Positions 34,170 through 42,730 of a stretch of DNA of 64,000 nt are shown piece after piece. The first letter of the stretch is position 1. Each line of letters starts with the position of its first letter. The notes under the pieces were generated by a model, which was not told where the DNA came from, ran no database searches, and saw only the letters and a list, made by a program, of their open reading frames with translations. Made by a program: the position numbers and the translations under genes. The DNA is taken from assembly GCA_022571515.1 (NCBI GenBank), contig JACZXQ010000013.1, positions 1 through 64,000 on the forward strand, read 5' to 3'. The DNA is from Gemmatimonadota bacterium. GTDB lineage: Bacteria > Gemmatimonadota > Gemmatimonadetes > Longimicrobiales > Gaopeijiaceae.

Positions 34170-35333
34170 CTAGAAGCCAAAAGCCCAGTGGACGACAAAA
34201 CGATTCGGCACCTCTTCATGGCTACGAGAGTCGTTCAGCTCGAGGCCGGCCATCAAAGCGATCGATGGCGCGAACCAATAGTCCAGGCCGAAGGTCAACT
34301 GGGAGTAACCCGCGTCTGTATCGAACGTCGCAGCCGTAGCGTCGCTCCTCCTGGTCCAGCGGATGATGGGCTCCCAGGGACCGATACGGTGACTGGCTTG
34401 AACGTAAAAGCCGCCGGTTTCGGCCGTCACTCTTTCAGCGTGCTCGTCGGTGGCCCCGTCATCGTGATCCTCCGCTTCACCAAAGTCGTAGCGCATGATG
34501 AAGCCCTCCCCTCGGAACTCCGTACTCCCGAATCGGTACTCCGCCGCCACGTTGTAGGCATTGAGTCTCGATCCGTCATCGTCGAACTCCCCTGTGAATC
34601 CTGACAGATCGATCTCGAAGCTAGGTGCCAGCACAAGGGCGAGCCGGCCGCCCAGCATCTTGTCGTTGTTGATGTCGGTGACGTCCTCGCCGAACTGAAA
34701 CTCTGGAATCAGTCCGCCACCGTGATTCTCCTCCTCTTCGCCGTGAGCACCTTCGACGCTAGGGCCCTGCGTAACATATGCGGAGCCCGTGATGCCCTTT
34801 CCTTTTCCGAGATCCCAACTCCCGCGCAGCATCACTCCGAAGTCCGCCAGGATGGGAAGCAGAGGTTGGGGTCCGGACTCTCCGCCATGTCCGTAAAGCG
34901 GGGGCCGGCTGGGGAGTTTGTTGATCCAGGTCGGATGCAGCCGCTCACCGAACACGCCGAAGGGCACCAGAAACTTCCCCGCGACCAGCGTGAGCTGGTC
35001 GTTCAAAAAGAAGTCGATCTGGGCATACTCGAGGCTGGTATTGGTGACACCCTCTTCGATATCGAACTCCAGCTCGGCTTCATACAGGAAATGATCTCCA
35101 AACTGAAAGAGAAAGAGAGGAGACAGCGATCCAAAAAACGTGTTCTGCGTGGCGCCGTTGGCGGTCAACTGCCAGCCGGCTGTTCCGTAGCCGACCACCA
35201 GGAATTCGTGGGATGGAAGCTCATCGATGAATGGCACTGTGGACTGCGCCGTCGCCAACTCGGGTGCCAGTGCCAACGCAAGGCTACCGAGAAGCACGAT
35301 GCAGATACGTCTGCCGATTCGGCGAGGAGTCAT
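34170..35333 (-). CDS. Porin-like outer-membrane protein (paralog of 40060-41193)
   Basis: 387 residues from ATG at 35333. Signal peptide ends near ATAQS. The mature protein shares many segments with the barrel at 40060-41193: LEYAQIDFFLNDQLTLVAGK, KFLVPFGVFGERLHPTWINK, and a terminal WAFGF. Loops are rich in His, Glu and Asp (AHGEEEENHGGG; EAEDHDDG), suited to bind divalent metal or heme partners. Family is porin-like and not named further. Pairs with the diheme cytochrome downstream. Confidence 0.72.
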   Translation of the reverse strand: MTPRRIGRRICIVLLGSLALALAPELATAQSTVPFIDELPSHEFLVVGYGTAGWQLTANGATQNTFFGSLSPLFLFQFGDHFLYEAELEFDIEEGVTNTSLEYAQIDFFLNDQLTLVAGKFLVPFGVFGERLHPTWINKLPSRPPLYGHGGESGPQPLLPILADFGVMLRGSWDLGKGKGITGSAYVTQGPSVEGAHGEEEENHGGGLIPEFQFGEDVTDINNDKMLGGRLALVLAPSFEIDLSGFTGEFDDDGSRLNAYNVAAEYRFGSTEFRGEGFIMRYDFGEAEDHDDGATDEHAERVTAETGGFYVQASHRIGPWEPIIRWTRRSDATAATFDTDAGYSQLTFGLDYWFAPSIALMAGLELNDSRSHEEVPNRFVVHWAFGF

Positions 35334-35571
35334 AACACGACTCTCGTGAAGTACTCCGTGATACGGTCTGGCATAGTCCGTGAAGGCTGCCATTAATATC
35401 CCCATACTGGGGTCCCAGGGTTGTCAGGGAGTTCGCCCTCGGGTCGAAGGGGAATATACTATTGCCGGGTCGGGAACAACACGGTATTCCTGGAGGAGGG
35501 GTCGGGGGTGGATGTAAGTGGAGTTCTCATCGGCCAGGTGCACGATGCCATCGGTGGTCGAGCCAAGCGTG

Positions 35572-36028
35572 ATGCCGGCGCGGAGGGTTTCTCCCACTGG
35601 TCGCCGTCGCGGCGATCGTCACGGCCGCGGCGTCCTCGGCCGATACCACGATGCCGCACGAGCGCAAGGAAGTCGCCGGCCTGTCGGTGGTCTTCGGGGC
35701 CGAGCCAGAGCCGGCGCTCACCGACGAGATGCAGTTCTTGCGCTGGCGGGTCAGCTCACTGGATGACGACGAGCCCTACACCGACTTTCAGGGGGCCGAG
35801 GTGACGATCAGGCGGGACGGCGAGGAATTCGGACCTTTCCCGGTGCGTGGTGCACGCCGCGATCCAGGTCTTTGCCAGACGCGGCACATATTCACCGCCG
35901 CCGGTGAGTATGAGTCGATCTTGAGCTTCCGCAAGGGAGAAGAGGAGGAATCGCACACGGTCGAGTTCACCTTCCGCATCCGTGACCGGGCGACGCTCGA
36001 GCTGCCGCCCCGCAAGGGCGGCGGCTGA
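35572..36028 (+). pseudogene. Exported beta-sandwich protein, frameshift in the signal peptide
   Basis: The mature part (from about 35651) reads FGAEPEPALTDEMQFLRWRV and HTVEFTFRIRDRATLELP, a FixH/YtkA-like beta-sandwich related in style to the lipoprotein at 41208. In frame upstream is a hydrophobic signal core (LPLVAVAAIVTAAASSADTT) but no start codon, only CTG. An ATG at 35572 with MPARRV lies in another frame, implying a one-base indel near 35590. As read, it has no proper start. The gap 35334-35571 shows no other gene. Confidence 0.5.
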
Positions 36029-36097
36029 ACTCGTTGACGTCACCGCTGCGTCCGCAGGCGCGATACGGCCCTTTGCTCGCCTATCGTCGGTAGTCCC

Positions 36098-37507
36098 TCA
36101 GAATGCCAAGTGCAGGGAGACCCGCGCGAAGTTCTCGAACAGCGGGAGGTCTGGCGCCGACCCGCTGCTCCACGTGGGTCCGGCCATGAGCATGATGTTG
36201 GGGCCCAGCAGTGCCAGAACGTCCACGGAGTACCGCTGAAAGCTCGTCGGGAATCCCTGTGGAAAACCGTCGACGGTCACTCGCTCGATGCGAAAGCCGG
36301 GCACGAGCCATGGGGAAAAGTAGAACTGGACCTCACCCGTATCGATTCTGGCGGATGGCTCCGCCATTTGCGCTCTGGTCAGATGATCGTTGAAAAACTG
36401 GACGGAGCCTAGGAGAGCCAGATAGCCGTTCTCCTGATTCCACCGAGCATCCAACCCCCAACGATTGAAGCTATTTCCGTCCCGGACAAACGACTCCGGA
36501 TCTTCCGTGTCCATGAGGAATCCGGAAGTCCCCTTGTAAAGGAATCCCCCAATCGAGAAGGTCCCGCGCAGCCAAGTCAGATAATTCAGCCGTGCGTAGT
36601 AATCCTTCTGGTTGTTGAAGTCGAACTCGCCACCATGTTCCTCGTACGCCTCTTCGAGTGCATGCGTCAGCTCCGCGGCGGGCCCGTGGCCTCCCTCCAG
36701 CGCCTCGAACGCTCCGCCTGGTTCTCCGTTGATCAGCCCCACCGCGTACTGAAGGTCTCCGCGCCCCCCGGGGCCTGCAAAACGACCGAACAACTCTACA
36801 CCTTTCTGATTGGGTGAGAAGCCGAAGAAGTTCTGAGCGGGGATTATCGGGAAGACGCCGTTCAGGTACGGCGTCACTCGCAACAGGCGCCTATGATTCG
36901 AGAACGGGATCGCGCGGGGCTCGAATTGCCCGACGCGCACGTTGAATCCGAGGGAGGGGTTGTACTGGAGGAACAACCGATCGATGCCCTCGAACTTGCC
37001 GTTCTCCACGATCGCGACGTTGCCGAAGAACGAGAACCGTTCCCCCATGTTCCCGCCGAATATCAGGCCCATCGAGCTGATCCCAGTGAACTCGTTCGTC
37101 ACTTCCGCGTCGTTCCGGTATCGGAAGTCCGTGAGCACCTGGAAGCCCGCCACCGACGTTGCCGGAATGTCGATGAACGGTATCTGACTCGCGGGTCGCG
37201 CGCCTTCGGGCTTCCCCTCGGGACCGAGGGCGAGGGGCTCTTCACCCTCCAGAGTCTCGCCCGATCCCGGCAGTCTATACCCCTTGGCCCGGAAGAGCTC
37301 GCCGTATTCGTTCAGGGCTGGAAAGACCGTGTGGCACGTGCTGCAGCTGAGGTCAAACCGTCGGGCGAAGCTGGGGACGGGGACCGTTCCGTGTGCCCTG
37401 CTCGACAACGTCTCGTACATGGTCACCGTTCGGGGCGCGAACGCGACCATGGACGATAGAAGCAGGATACCCAGGCAAATCGTGCAGAGCTTTGCGAGCC
37501 GATCCAT
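36098..37507 (-). CDS. Porin fused to a monoheme cytochrome c motif
   Basis: 469 residues from ATG at 37507 (GAGG upstream; GTG at 37522 is alternative). After the signal, one CSTCH heme motif follows RRFDLSC near residue 55, then a large barrel-like region (FRYRNDAEVTNEFTGISSMG; FSFFGNVAIVENGKFEGIDR) ending in RVSLHLAF. This layout, a heme at the periplasmic mouth of an outer-membrane barrel, recalls porin-cytochrome conduits. Last gene of a three-gene unit with a diheme cytochrome and a periplasmic protein behind a sigma-54 promoter. Confidence 0.75.
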   Translation of the reverse strand: MDRLAKLCTICLGILLLSSMVAFAPRTVTMYETLSSRAHGTVPVPSFARRFDLSCSTCHTVFPALNEYGELFRAKGYRLPGSGETLEGEEPLALGPEGKPEGARPASQIPFIDIPATSVAGFQVLTDFRYRNDAEVTNEFTGISSMGLIFGGNMGERFSFFGNVAIVENGKFEGIDRLFLQYNPSLGFNVRVGQFEPRAIPFSNHRRLLRVTPYLNGVFPIIPAQNFFGFSPNQKGVELFGRFAGPGGRGDLQYAVGLINGEPGGAFEALEGGHGPAAELTHALEEAYEEHGGEFDFNNQKDYYARLNYLTWLRGTFSIGGFLYKGTSGFLMDTEDPESFVRDGNSFNRWGLDARWNQENGYLALLGSVQFFNDHLTRAQMAEPSARIDTGEVQFYFSPWLVPGFRIERVTVDGFPQGFPTSFQRYSVDVLALLGPNIMLMAGPTWSSGSAPDLPLFENFARVSLHLAF

Positions 37508-37563
37508 TCTTGATTGCCTCACGGTCGAGGTTGTGCACGGTAAACCTGAAGCGTTTCCTCAGG

Positions 37564-38331
37564 CTAACTCCCGATGTTCCACAGTAGGTAGTTGACGATA
37601 TCCCAAAGCTGATCTTCCGTCAGCGCGTCGTCGAAGCTGGGCATCGGTGTCCCTCCGATTCCAACGGCGATGCTCCTATACGCGTCCTCTGGCCGATAGC
37701 CGCCTCGCCAATTCCGAGAGGAGGTCAGGTCTGCCGGAATGATCGGGTAATCCCAGTCGTCGACGAGAGTGTGCGAAGAGGGCCCGTCCCCCTTGCCCTT
37801 CATGCCGTGGCACGTCCAGCACTGCGCCTCGAGAAAGAGTCGCTGTCCGCTGGCCACGCTCTCGGGGTAGGGTGGTTTCGGAGTCCCGATCGTGATCGGC
37901 TGGAACTCGAGATCCATCTCGTTCTCGAAACGGTCCGAGAAGGTCTTTATGTACGCGACCAGCTGCCAGCGCTGCATCGTGCTGAGGTTGCTCCACGAGG
38001 GCATCGTGGTTCCGGGAAGGCCCCGTGACAGCGTCCTGAAGAGATCCTGGTCGGTGGGTAGTCCCCCGGTTGGAGTCGAGTGGATCTTGTACAGTCCCAT
38101 GCTGAGATCTCGGGGCTTTGGGAAGACGTACCGTGCAACGGATCCATCGCCTCGTCCTCCAGACCCGTGACAGAACGCGCATTTCCTCAGATAAAGCCTC
38201 TTCCCGGACTCGATCATCGAGGAGTCGAGAGTGCCGTCTCGCCAGGGACTCTCCTGGCCGAACGTCTCGGCGGGAGATGCCAGGCACGCAATGGCTGCGA
38301 GAGCCCCAAGCAGGGGATGCCAGATCCTCAT
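37564..38331 (-). CDS. Diheme c-type cytochrome
   Basis: 255 residues with a signal peptide (ends near TFGQE). Two heme motifs: CAFCH (about 52-56) and CWTCH (about 175-179). Each has a candidate distal Met (TTMPSW; TPMPSF), giving two cytochrome c domains of the CcoP/Cbb3_oxidase III style with GRG/GDG elements. Start ATG at 38331 has GGAGACAGACG. It sits between the porin-cytochrome and the exported protein, and probably carries electrons in the periplasm. Confidence 0.85.
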   Translation of the reverse strand: MRIWHPLLGALAAIACLASPAETFGQESPWRDGTLDSSMIESGKRLYLRKCAFCHGSGGRGDGSVARYVFPKPRDLSMGLYKIHSTPTGGLPTDQDLFRTLSRGLPGTTMPSWSNLSTMQRWQLVAYIKTFSDRFENEMDLEFQPITIGTPKPPYPESVASGQRLFLEAQCWTCHGMKGKGDGPSSHTLVDDWDYPIIPADLTSSRNWRGGYRPEDAYRSIAVGIGGTPMPSFDDALTEDQLWDIVNYLLWNIGS

Positions 38332-38392
38332 CGTCTGTCTCCGGGCTAGTCGGGAATGGATAGGTTTCGAGGGGTTCCAGTAGCTGCCGCGG

Positions 38393-39133
38393 CTACTGGC
38401 CGGCAGGGTACTCCACGTTCACGCTCACGTCGGCGTCGGCCGAGACGGTCACTTCACGCGAGAGAGTGCCGAGACGCTCGTGCCACACCTGCATCGTGTA
38501 CGTGCCGGGCGGGACATTTTCGAGCCTGAAGCTTCCGTCGGATTCGGTAATCGTATAGTAAGGATGCGCCGCAACCACGATCCAGGCCATCATCCAGTCA
38601 TGGGCGTCACACTCGACCCGGACGATTTCCGGGTACCGGAACTTCAGGGGAAGCCTCTTCAGGAATCCCGGTTGCGCTTTGTTGACAGGTCGGTTCTCTC
38701 CACTACGAGTGTGGATGTTGTGTAGGACGCCGTCGCTGTTGACGGCGAAGAACTGTTCCCCGGCCGGGACGACCAGGACGTGCGGCGTGAACGTGCAGCC
38801 CTTTTGATTTAGGGTTCGGGGTTCTGCCGGCGTCTCCCAGCCCTTGCCTTCTTGGATATCGCTGAGCCAGATGACGACGTTCTGAACGCCGTCATTCCCG
38901 TCGGCAACCAGGAGGTCGGATGTGAACCTCGGTTCGACCCCGCACACTTCCGGGTCTGTGGTGACCTCCACCCTTTCCGCGGCCGGCACTTCGCCGCGGA
39001 AGGTGAGGGTGCCCCGTATGGTCCCAGCCGTGGCCACCTCGCCAGGTGCATAGGCTTGAAGGGAATGGGCCGGCGAGGGGAGACCGGCCAGGCTGGCCAG
39101 ACAGGCTGCGGCGATCCATCGACATCTCGGCAT
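38393..39133 (-). CDS. Exported cupredoxin-like/carboxypeptidase-regulatory-like protein
   Basis: 246 residues from ATG at 39133 (GAGAGG upstream). Signal peptide, then a first domain with an HNIHT and VECDAHDWMMAWIVV segment, cysteine and histidine arranged as in methylamine-utilisation/cupredoxin-like proteins, followed by a carboxypeptidase-type beta-sandwich (GSFRLENVPPGTYTMQVWHE). The C, H and M residues near CDAHDWM could bind copper. It is the first gene of the sigma-54 unit, with TSS predicted about 137 bases upstream. Confidence 0.7.
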   Translation of the reverse strand: MPRCRWIAAACLASLAGLPSPAHSLQAYAPGEVATAGTIRGTLTFRGEVPAAERVEVTTDPEVCGVEPRFTSDLLVADGNDGVQNVVIWLSDIQEGKGWETPAEPRTLNQKGCTFTPHVLVVPAGEQFFAVNSDGVLHNIHTRSGENRPVNKAQPGFLKRLPLKFRYPEIVRVECDAHDWMMAWIVVAAHPYYTITESDGSFRLENVPPGTYTMQVWHERLGTLSREVTVSADADVSVNVEYPAGQ

Positions 39134-39280
39134 TGGCCCTCTCGAGTCGAAAGGCATCCACACTCAAGGCGATTCGTGCACGGGCTGCAGGCGTCGTCCC
39201 GCCTAACGCCGTGAGCGGCATGCACATCATGTCATAGAAGTGTGCATCCGTTCTTGTGTCCGCACACCCATCTTCGGCAT

Positions 39281-39296
39281 AGCAACATGCGTGCCT
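39281..39296 (-). promoter_or_regulatory. Sigma-54 promoter (-24/-12) for 39133-36098 unit
   Basis: Minus-strand AGGCACGCATGTTGCT has GG at 39295-39294 and GC at 39283-39282 with ten bases between, matching TGGCACG-N4-TTGCT at 15 of 16 counted positions except the first base. Paired palindromes about 107 and 128 bp upstream (39396-39430) look like activator sites. The 498-base gap 39134-39631 contains this promoter, the palindromes and a terminator hairpin, no gene. Confidence 0.75.
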
Positions 39297-39395
39297 GTTC
39301 CATCCTGGCCATCGTAACCGCCTGCGGTAGAGTGGCTTACATTACATAGAAAGATCGTCAATTGCCGTATAGGTGGGGTATATGACCCGTTTTGT

Positions 39396-39430
39396 GAGTT
39401 GAAAAACCCAACACATGGGTGTTTTCACCC
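39396..39430. promoter_or_regulatory. Paired palindromic enhancer (activator) sites
   Basis: GGGTGTTTTCACCC at 39417-39430 is a palindrome of GGGTG-N4-CACCC. A weaker relative, GAGTTGAAAAACCC, lies at 39396-39409; centres are 21 bp apart, two helical turns. Nearly the same pair recurs at 42544-42578 at matching distance from the other sigma-54 promoter. Confidence 0.65.
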
Positions 39431-39550
39431 GATAACGGAGTGGCGTTGAGTCCCGATTCCCGCCTCCTCGGCACTTCTCAAGGCCTACCTGTCTGGAGGG
39501 GCGCGGAAGAGACCTACTCGAGAACACCTCATCCGAGATCGAACGAGGCG

Positions 39551-39585
39551 CGAGCCGCCGCCCCCGAGAAAGGGGCGGCGGCTCG
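39551..39585 (-). terminator. 14-bp GC-rich hairpin after the cytochrome operon
   Basis: CGAGCCGCCGCCCC (39551-39564) pairs perfectly with GGGGCGGCGGCTCG (39572-39585) around a 7-base loop. It lies 47 bases beyond the stop of the minus-strand cytochrome at 39632. There is no T-run, so it may also be an mRNA-end stabiliser. Confidence 0.55.
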
Positions 39586-39631
39586 ACTCTATGACATCAC
39601 ATCCGAGCTCCGGGTTCCATCAAGGAACCAG

Positions 39632-40033
39632 CTAGAACCGCGAGCCAGCTCCTGGTTTAGTCTTCCCTGGCTGGTCCGGATCGGTGCCCTTGGTCGGCCC
39701 GGCAGCCGGTGCTTTATCTGCCGCAGCTGCTTCCTGCGGCTGCGGAGTAACGACCATCACCGTTCCCTCGGGCCTGTTGACGGTCTGTAGGTAGATGGTG
39801 ATCATGGTGGCCTGCCTCTTCGTCAGGTTCGCCCGCGCCCGCATGTGTCCTACGATGATGGCCCATTCGCTGTCATTTCTCTCGAGCGGTGAGCGAGCGT
39901 TGTGGCAGCGCGTGCAGTTTTGGGCCCATGTCCTGGCCCCTTCAGCAACTTTGGCTGGATCCTGGCCGCTCACACCGGCGGGGAGCGCCAGGAGGCTGAT
40001 CCCGAGCAGGAAGGCCTTGGAAACGTGCTTCAT
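39632..40033 (-). CDS. Monoheme c-type cytochrome
   Basis: 133 residues from ATG at 40033 with an excellent AGGAGG site. Signal peptide ends near VSGQD. One heme motif CTRCH (about 40-44), with GHMRARANLT downstream supplying the likely axial Met, and an Ala/Pro/Lys-rich tail. It strongly resembles the first half of the diheme protein at 33531. Last gene of the 42379-39632 unit; probably a periplasmic electron shuttle. Confidence 0.85.
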   Translation of the reverse strand: MKHVSKAFLLGISLLALPAGVSGQDPAKVAEGARTWAQNCTRCHNARSPLERNDSEWAIIVGHMRARANLTKRQATMITIYLQTVNRPEGTVMVVTPQPQEAAAADKAPAAGPTKGTDPDQPGKTKPGAGSRF

Positions 40034-40059
40034 GGTGATCCTCCTAAAATCTATGAATT

Positions 40060-41193
40060 TCAGAATCCGAATGCCCACTGGAGCAGGAGACTGTCGTCCG
40101 CATCAGGGCGGACTTCGTAGGCCAGCTTTACCGGTATGGTGGCGTCGATCCAATAGTTGAGACCCACCGCGAGGATCTCTTTGCCAGGAAGTACGGCCTC
40201 ACTTTCGATCGTACCGTCAAAAAGCTGACTCCAGCGCGCGACGGGCTCCCAGCGTCCTACACGGCGGGAGATCTGAGCGTAGTAACCGGAGGTGATGAGC
40301 GTCGGAAACGTCTGGTCGCGCTGGAACTCCTGCATGAGATGGACATACTCACCCTTGAACTCCACGCTCCGCATGCCCCACTGCAGCGAAACGGCGTGGG
40401 CGTTGTACGACAGGTAGTTGCCCTCGTCGTACATGGCGTTGAACGCCGAGAAGTTCACCTCGAAGTTGGGCCCCTTCACCAACCCCAGGCGTCCACCGAT
40501 CATCTTGTTCTTGTTGTTGTCGTCGAACGCGATGCCGAAACCCACCACCGGCGCGCCGATGCTCGCGGGACCGTCGTCGCCGGCACCGTGATCGTCGCCG
40601 TGCCCGTCGTCACCATCGGCGGTCTCATCTACGAGCGTGGGCCCCTGAGTCGCGTACAGCGACAGGTTGAGGGCCCAACCTGATCGTAGAGGCTGGGCGA
40701 ACCGCACCAGCACCCCGGCATCCGAGAGCAGAGGTAGCAGAGATCCCTCCGCGACCCCGCCGTGGCCGTGGCCGAAGAGAAGCGGCGGAGTGGGCAGCTT
40801 GTTGATCCACGAAGGGTGCAATCGATCACCGAAGATCCCGAAGGGAATCATGAACTTACCGGCGGTGATGATCACCCTCTCGAACCCGAGATAGTCGATC
40901 TGGGCGTATTCGAGCGTCGTGGTGGTAGCCTCGCCGCTGAGGCCGAACTCGAGCTCCGCCTCGAACAGCACGTCCCCACCCATGTTGTACAAGAAGATCG
41001 GTGAGATCGAGGCGGTGAAATTGTTCTCGAACTCGTTGTTCAGCGCGGCCTGATACGTGGCCGACCCATATCCGGTAAACAACATGTTGGCGCGTGTAAG
41101 GGCGGCCCCGTCCTGCGCCGCTGCCGCTGTGGCCATAGACAGGAGGAGCCCTCCCGCCACGGCAGCGGTCACTACTCTATTGATCCGTGACAT
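40060..41193 (-). CDS. Porin-like outer-membrane protein (paralog of 34170-35333)
   Basis: 377 residues with signal peptide (ends AAAQD). Barrel segments parallel those of the 34170 protein: LEYAQIDYLGFERVIITAGK, KFMIPFGIFGDRLHPSWINK, closing LLLQWAFGF. One periplasmic or surface loop is a Gly/Asp/His cluster (ADGDDGHGDDHGAGDDG). The pair, each next to a c-cytochrome, points to duplicated barrel-cytochrome modules. Family name beyond porin-like is not assigned. Confidence 0.75.
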   Translation of the reverse strand: MSRINRVVTAAVAGGLLLSMATAAAAQDGAALTRANMLFTGYGSATYQAALNNEFENNFTASISPIFLYNMGGDVLFEAELEFGLSGEATTTTLEYAQIDYLGFERVIITAGKFMIPFGIFGDRLHPSWINKLPTPPLLFGHGHGGVAEGSLLPLLSDAGVLVRFAQPLRSGWALNLSLYATQGPTLVDETADGDDGHGDDHGAGDDGPASIGAPVVGFGIAFDDNNKNKMIGGRLGLVKGPNFEVNFSAFNAMYDEGNYLSYNAHAVSLQWGMRSVEFKGEYVHLMQEFQRDQTFPTLITSGYYAQISRRVGRWEPVARWSQLFDGTIESEAVLPGKEILAVGLNYWIDATIPVKLAYEVRPDADDSLLLQWAFGF

Positions 41194-41207
41194 CGTGCGT
41201 CTCCTTT

Positions 41208-41945
41208 CTAGTGCTCGTGCGATACGGGTACGTGGAACTCCGCATGGTGCTCGGCTCCATCCATCCCCTCGAAGTGGATCTCGAATCGGGCCTCGCCCGC
41301 CTCGAGAAACGTGTGATGTGCTTCGTATATGCCCGCCTCTTCTTCGTGGGCTTCGTGCTCCATGGCGGCGCCGTTCGCGTCGGTGACGTGGATCTCGGCG
41401 TGCAGGCCTGCCATCATGTGGTGGTGGCCGTCAGGGTCCGCTTCCGCCTCCATGATCCAGAATCTCGCGGCCGCTTCACCTCCCTCGTGGACGTGACCGG
41501 GGAAGGTCTCGAATTCCACGATGAAGTCGCCGACCTCCACGTGGATCCGCTCGACTTCCATGTGCTCGGCGGCTTCGTAGAGCACGAACTCCTCCACCTG
41601 TCCGAGCTGGATGCCGATCACGCGGAAATCGTACTCGCCGCTCGACATGAACATGTGCGTGCCCGTGAACTCCTCACCCTCGAGGGTCAGGGTCTCGGCC
41701 CTCCACGTCTCTGTGTCGTGAAATCGGAACTCGGCACGAACCTCTGCCATGGCGGTAACGTGTTCCCCGTGATCGTCTTCCACGTGGACCGTGATCGTGA
41801 ACTCGGTCAGCGTCGCCAGGTGCTCCGCAGAGAACGTGACCTCGGCGACCAGCTCTTCGTCGTGGTCCGGGAAGACGGGGTTTGCGGTGCATGCGCTCGC
41901 TACTGGACCGATCAAGGCCAGGGCGAGTAAGCGTCGAATGCGCAT
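41208..41945 (-). CDS. His/Glu-rich lipoprotein with two FixH/YtkA-like domains
   Basis: 245 residues. Lipobox VASAC (about 15-19). Two similar beta-sandwich halves: one around FTITVHVEDDHGEHVTAMAE and one around VHEGGEAAARFWIMEAEADP. Histidine, Glu and Met are abundant throughout (DPDGHHHMMAGLHAEIH; HEAHEEEAGIYEAHH), with HEH as C-terminus, strongly suggesting metal binding. The start codon shares a base with the cupredoxin stop. It likely buffers or delivers copper to the periplasmic redox proteins; this is inference from composition. Confidence 0.7.
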   Translation of the reverse strand: MRIRRLLALALIGPVASACTANPVFPDHDEELVAEVTFSAEHLATLTEFTITVHVEDDHGEHVTAMAEVRAEFRFHDTETWRAETLTLEGEEFTGTHMFMSSGEYDFRVIGIQLGQVEEFVLYEAAEHMEVERIHVEVGDFIVEFETFPGHVHEGGEAAARFWIMEAEADPDGHHHMMAGLHAEIHVTDANGAAMEHEAHEEEAGIYEAHHTFLEAGEARFEIHFEGMDGAEHHAEFHVPVSHEH

Positions 41946-42379
41946 TATCTAATCCTCTCCAGGCGACCCTCGGGGTCGCTGTTTTGCACTGTGATCGTCC
42001 CTTTCATGCCCATCATCTCGTGCGGGGTGCATACGTACTCATGCGTCCCCATGGCGAAGCTCTCGTCGATCATGAGTTCGTAGGTCTGGCCCTTCGTCAG
42101 AAGGAAAGGCCCGAACCTGACGTCTCCGAGATCCGTACCCGGGGGGACGTCCTTGAACTCCACGTTGTGAGGGATGGACCCGGTCAGCTCGAAACGAACC
42201 AGCGTGCCGGGCGCAACAGTGATATCAGCTGGCTCGAAGGCGTACTCCGTAGCCGATTTGTCCACCATCCGGACCGTGACGATCTGTGGCCCGTCAACCG
42301 ATTCCTGAGCCTTGGTCTCGCCTGCCAGCACGAGGAGGCCGAGACCCAGAAGGGCCCCAACAAGGCTGAACCGTATCAT
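41945..42379 (-). CDS. Plastocyanin/azurin-like cupredoxin
   Basis: 144 residues: signal peptide to about TKAQE, then one cupredoxin domain. Type-1 copper ligands are visible: His in GSIPHNVEF, and Cys, His and Met in YVCTPHEMMGM, the standard C-x2-H-x-x-M arrangement near the C-terminus. Such proteins carry single electrons between periplasmic oxidoreductases. First gene of the unit and closest to the strong sigma-54 promoter at 42431. Confidence 0.88.
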   Translation of the reverse strand: MIRFSLVGALLGLGLLVLAGETKAQESVDGPQIVTVRMVDKSATEYAFEPADITVAPGTLVRFELTGSIPHNVEFKDVPPGTDLGDVRFGPFLLTKGQTYELMIDESFAMGTHEYVCTPHEMMGMKGTITVQNSDPEGRLERIR

Positions 42380-42430
42380 CCTGAACCTCTCTTTTTAGCG
42401 TAGTTGGTCATGGGTTTTCACACTGGACAA

Positions 42431-42447
42431 TAGCAACCGTCGTGCCA
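42431..42447 (-). promoter_or_regulatory. Sigma-54 promoter (-24/-12) for the cupredoxin operon
   Basis: Minus strand TGGCACGACGGTTGCTA is a full match to TGGCACG-N4-TTGCT, with GG at 42446-42445 and GC at 42434-42433. The predicted start lies near 42421, 42 bases before the cupredoxin ATG. Enhancer-like palindromes are at 42544-42578. The 351-base gap 42380-42730 otherwise holds the leader of the kinase gene. Confidence 0.85.
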
Positions 42448-42543
42448 ACATATCGAGGCGGTCGTAACGTCATCCGTGTCAGTCACTTACGTTGGTGTCG
42501 ATCCCCAAAAGGTGGCGGAACTGCGTGATATACCCCATGTTAA

Positions 42544-42578
42544 GGTGAAAACACGCAATTTAGTGGGTGGTTTCACCC
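42544..42578. promoter_or_regulatory. Paired palindromic enhancer (activator) sites
   Basis: GGGTGGTTTCACCC (42565-42578) and GGTGAAAACACG (42544-42555) are two GGTG-N4-CACC-type palindromes with centres 22 bp apart. They lie about 104 and 125 bp upstream of the -24 element, the same geometry as at 39396-39430. The flanks share TAAC after each main palindrome. Confidence 0.65.
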
Positions 42579-42730
42579 AGTAACTTGGACCGCGTTTCGC
42601 CGCCGCATGTCCTAATGCGTTGTTCTTCAGCGCTTTATCTAGTGGGGAGAAGAGGGCGGGTCCGATCCTTGCTCGCCTGAGGAGCACTGGGTTTGGGGAT
42701 CGCGTGCGGACGACCACACTCGAGGAGACC

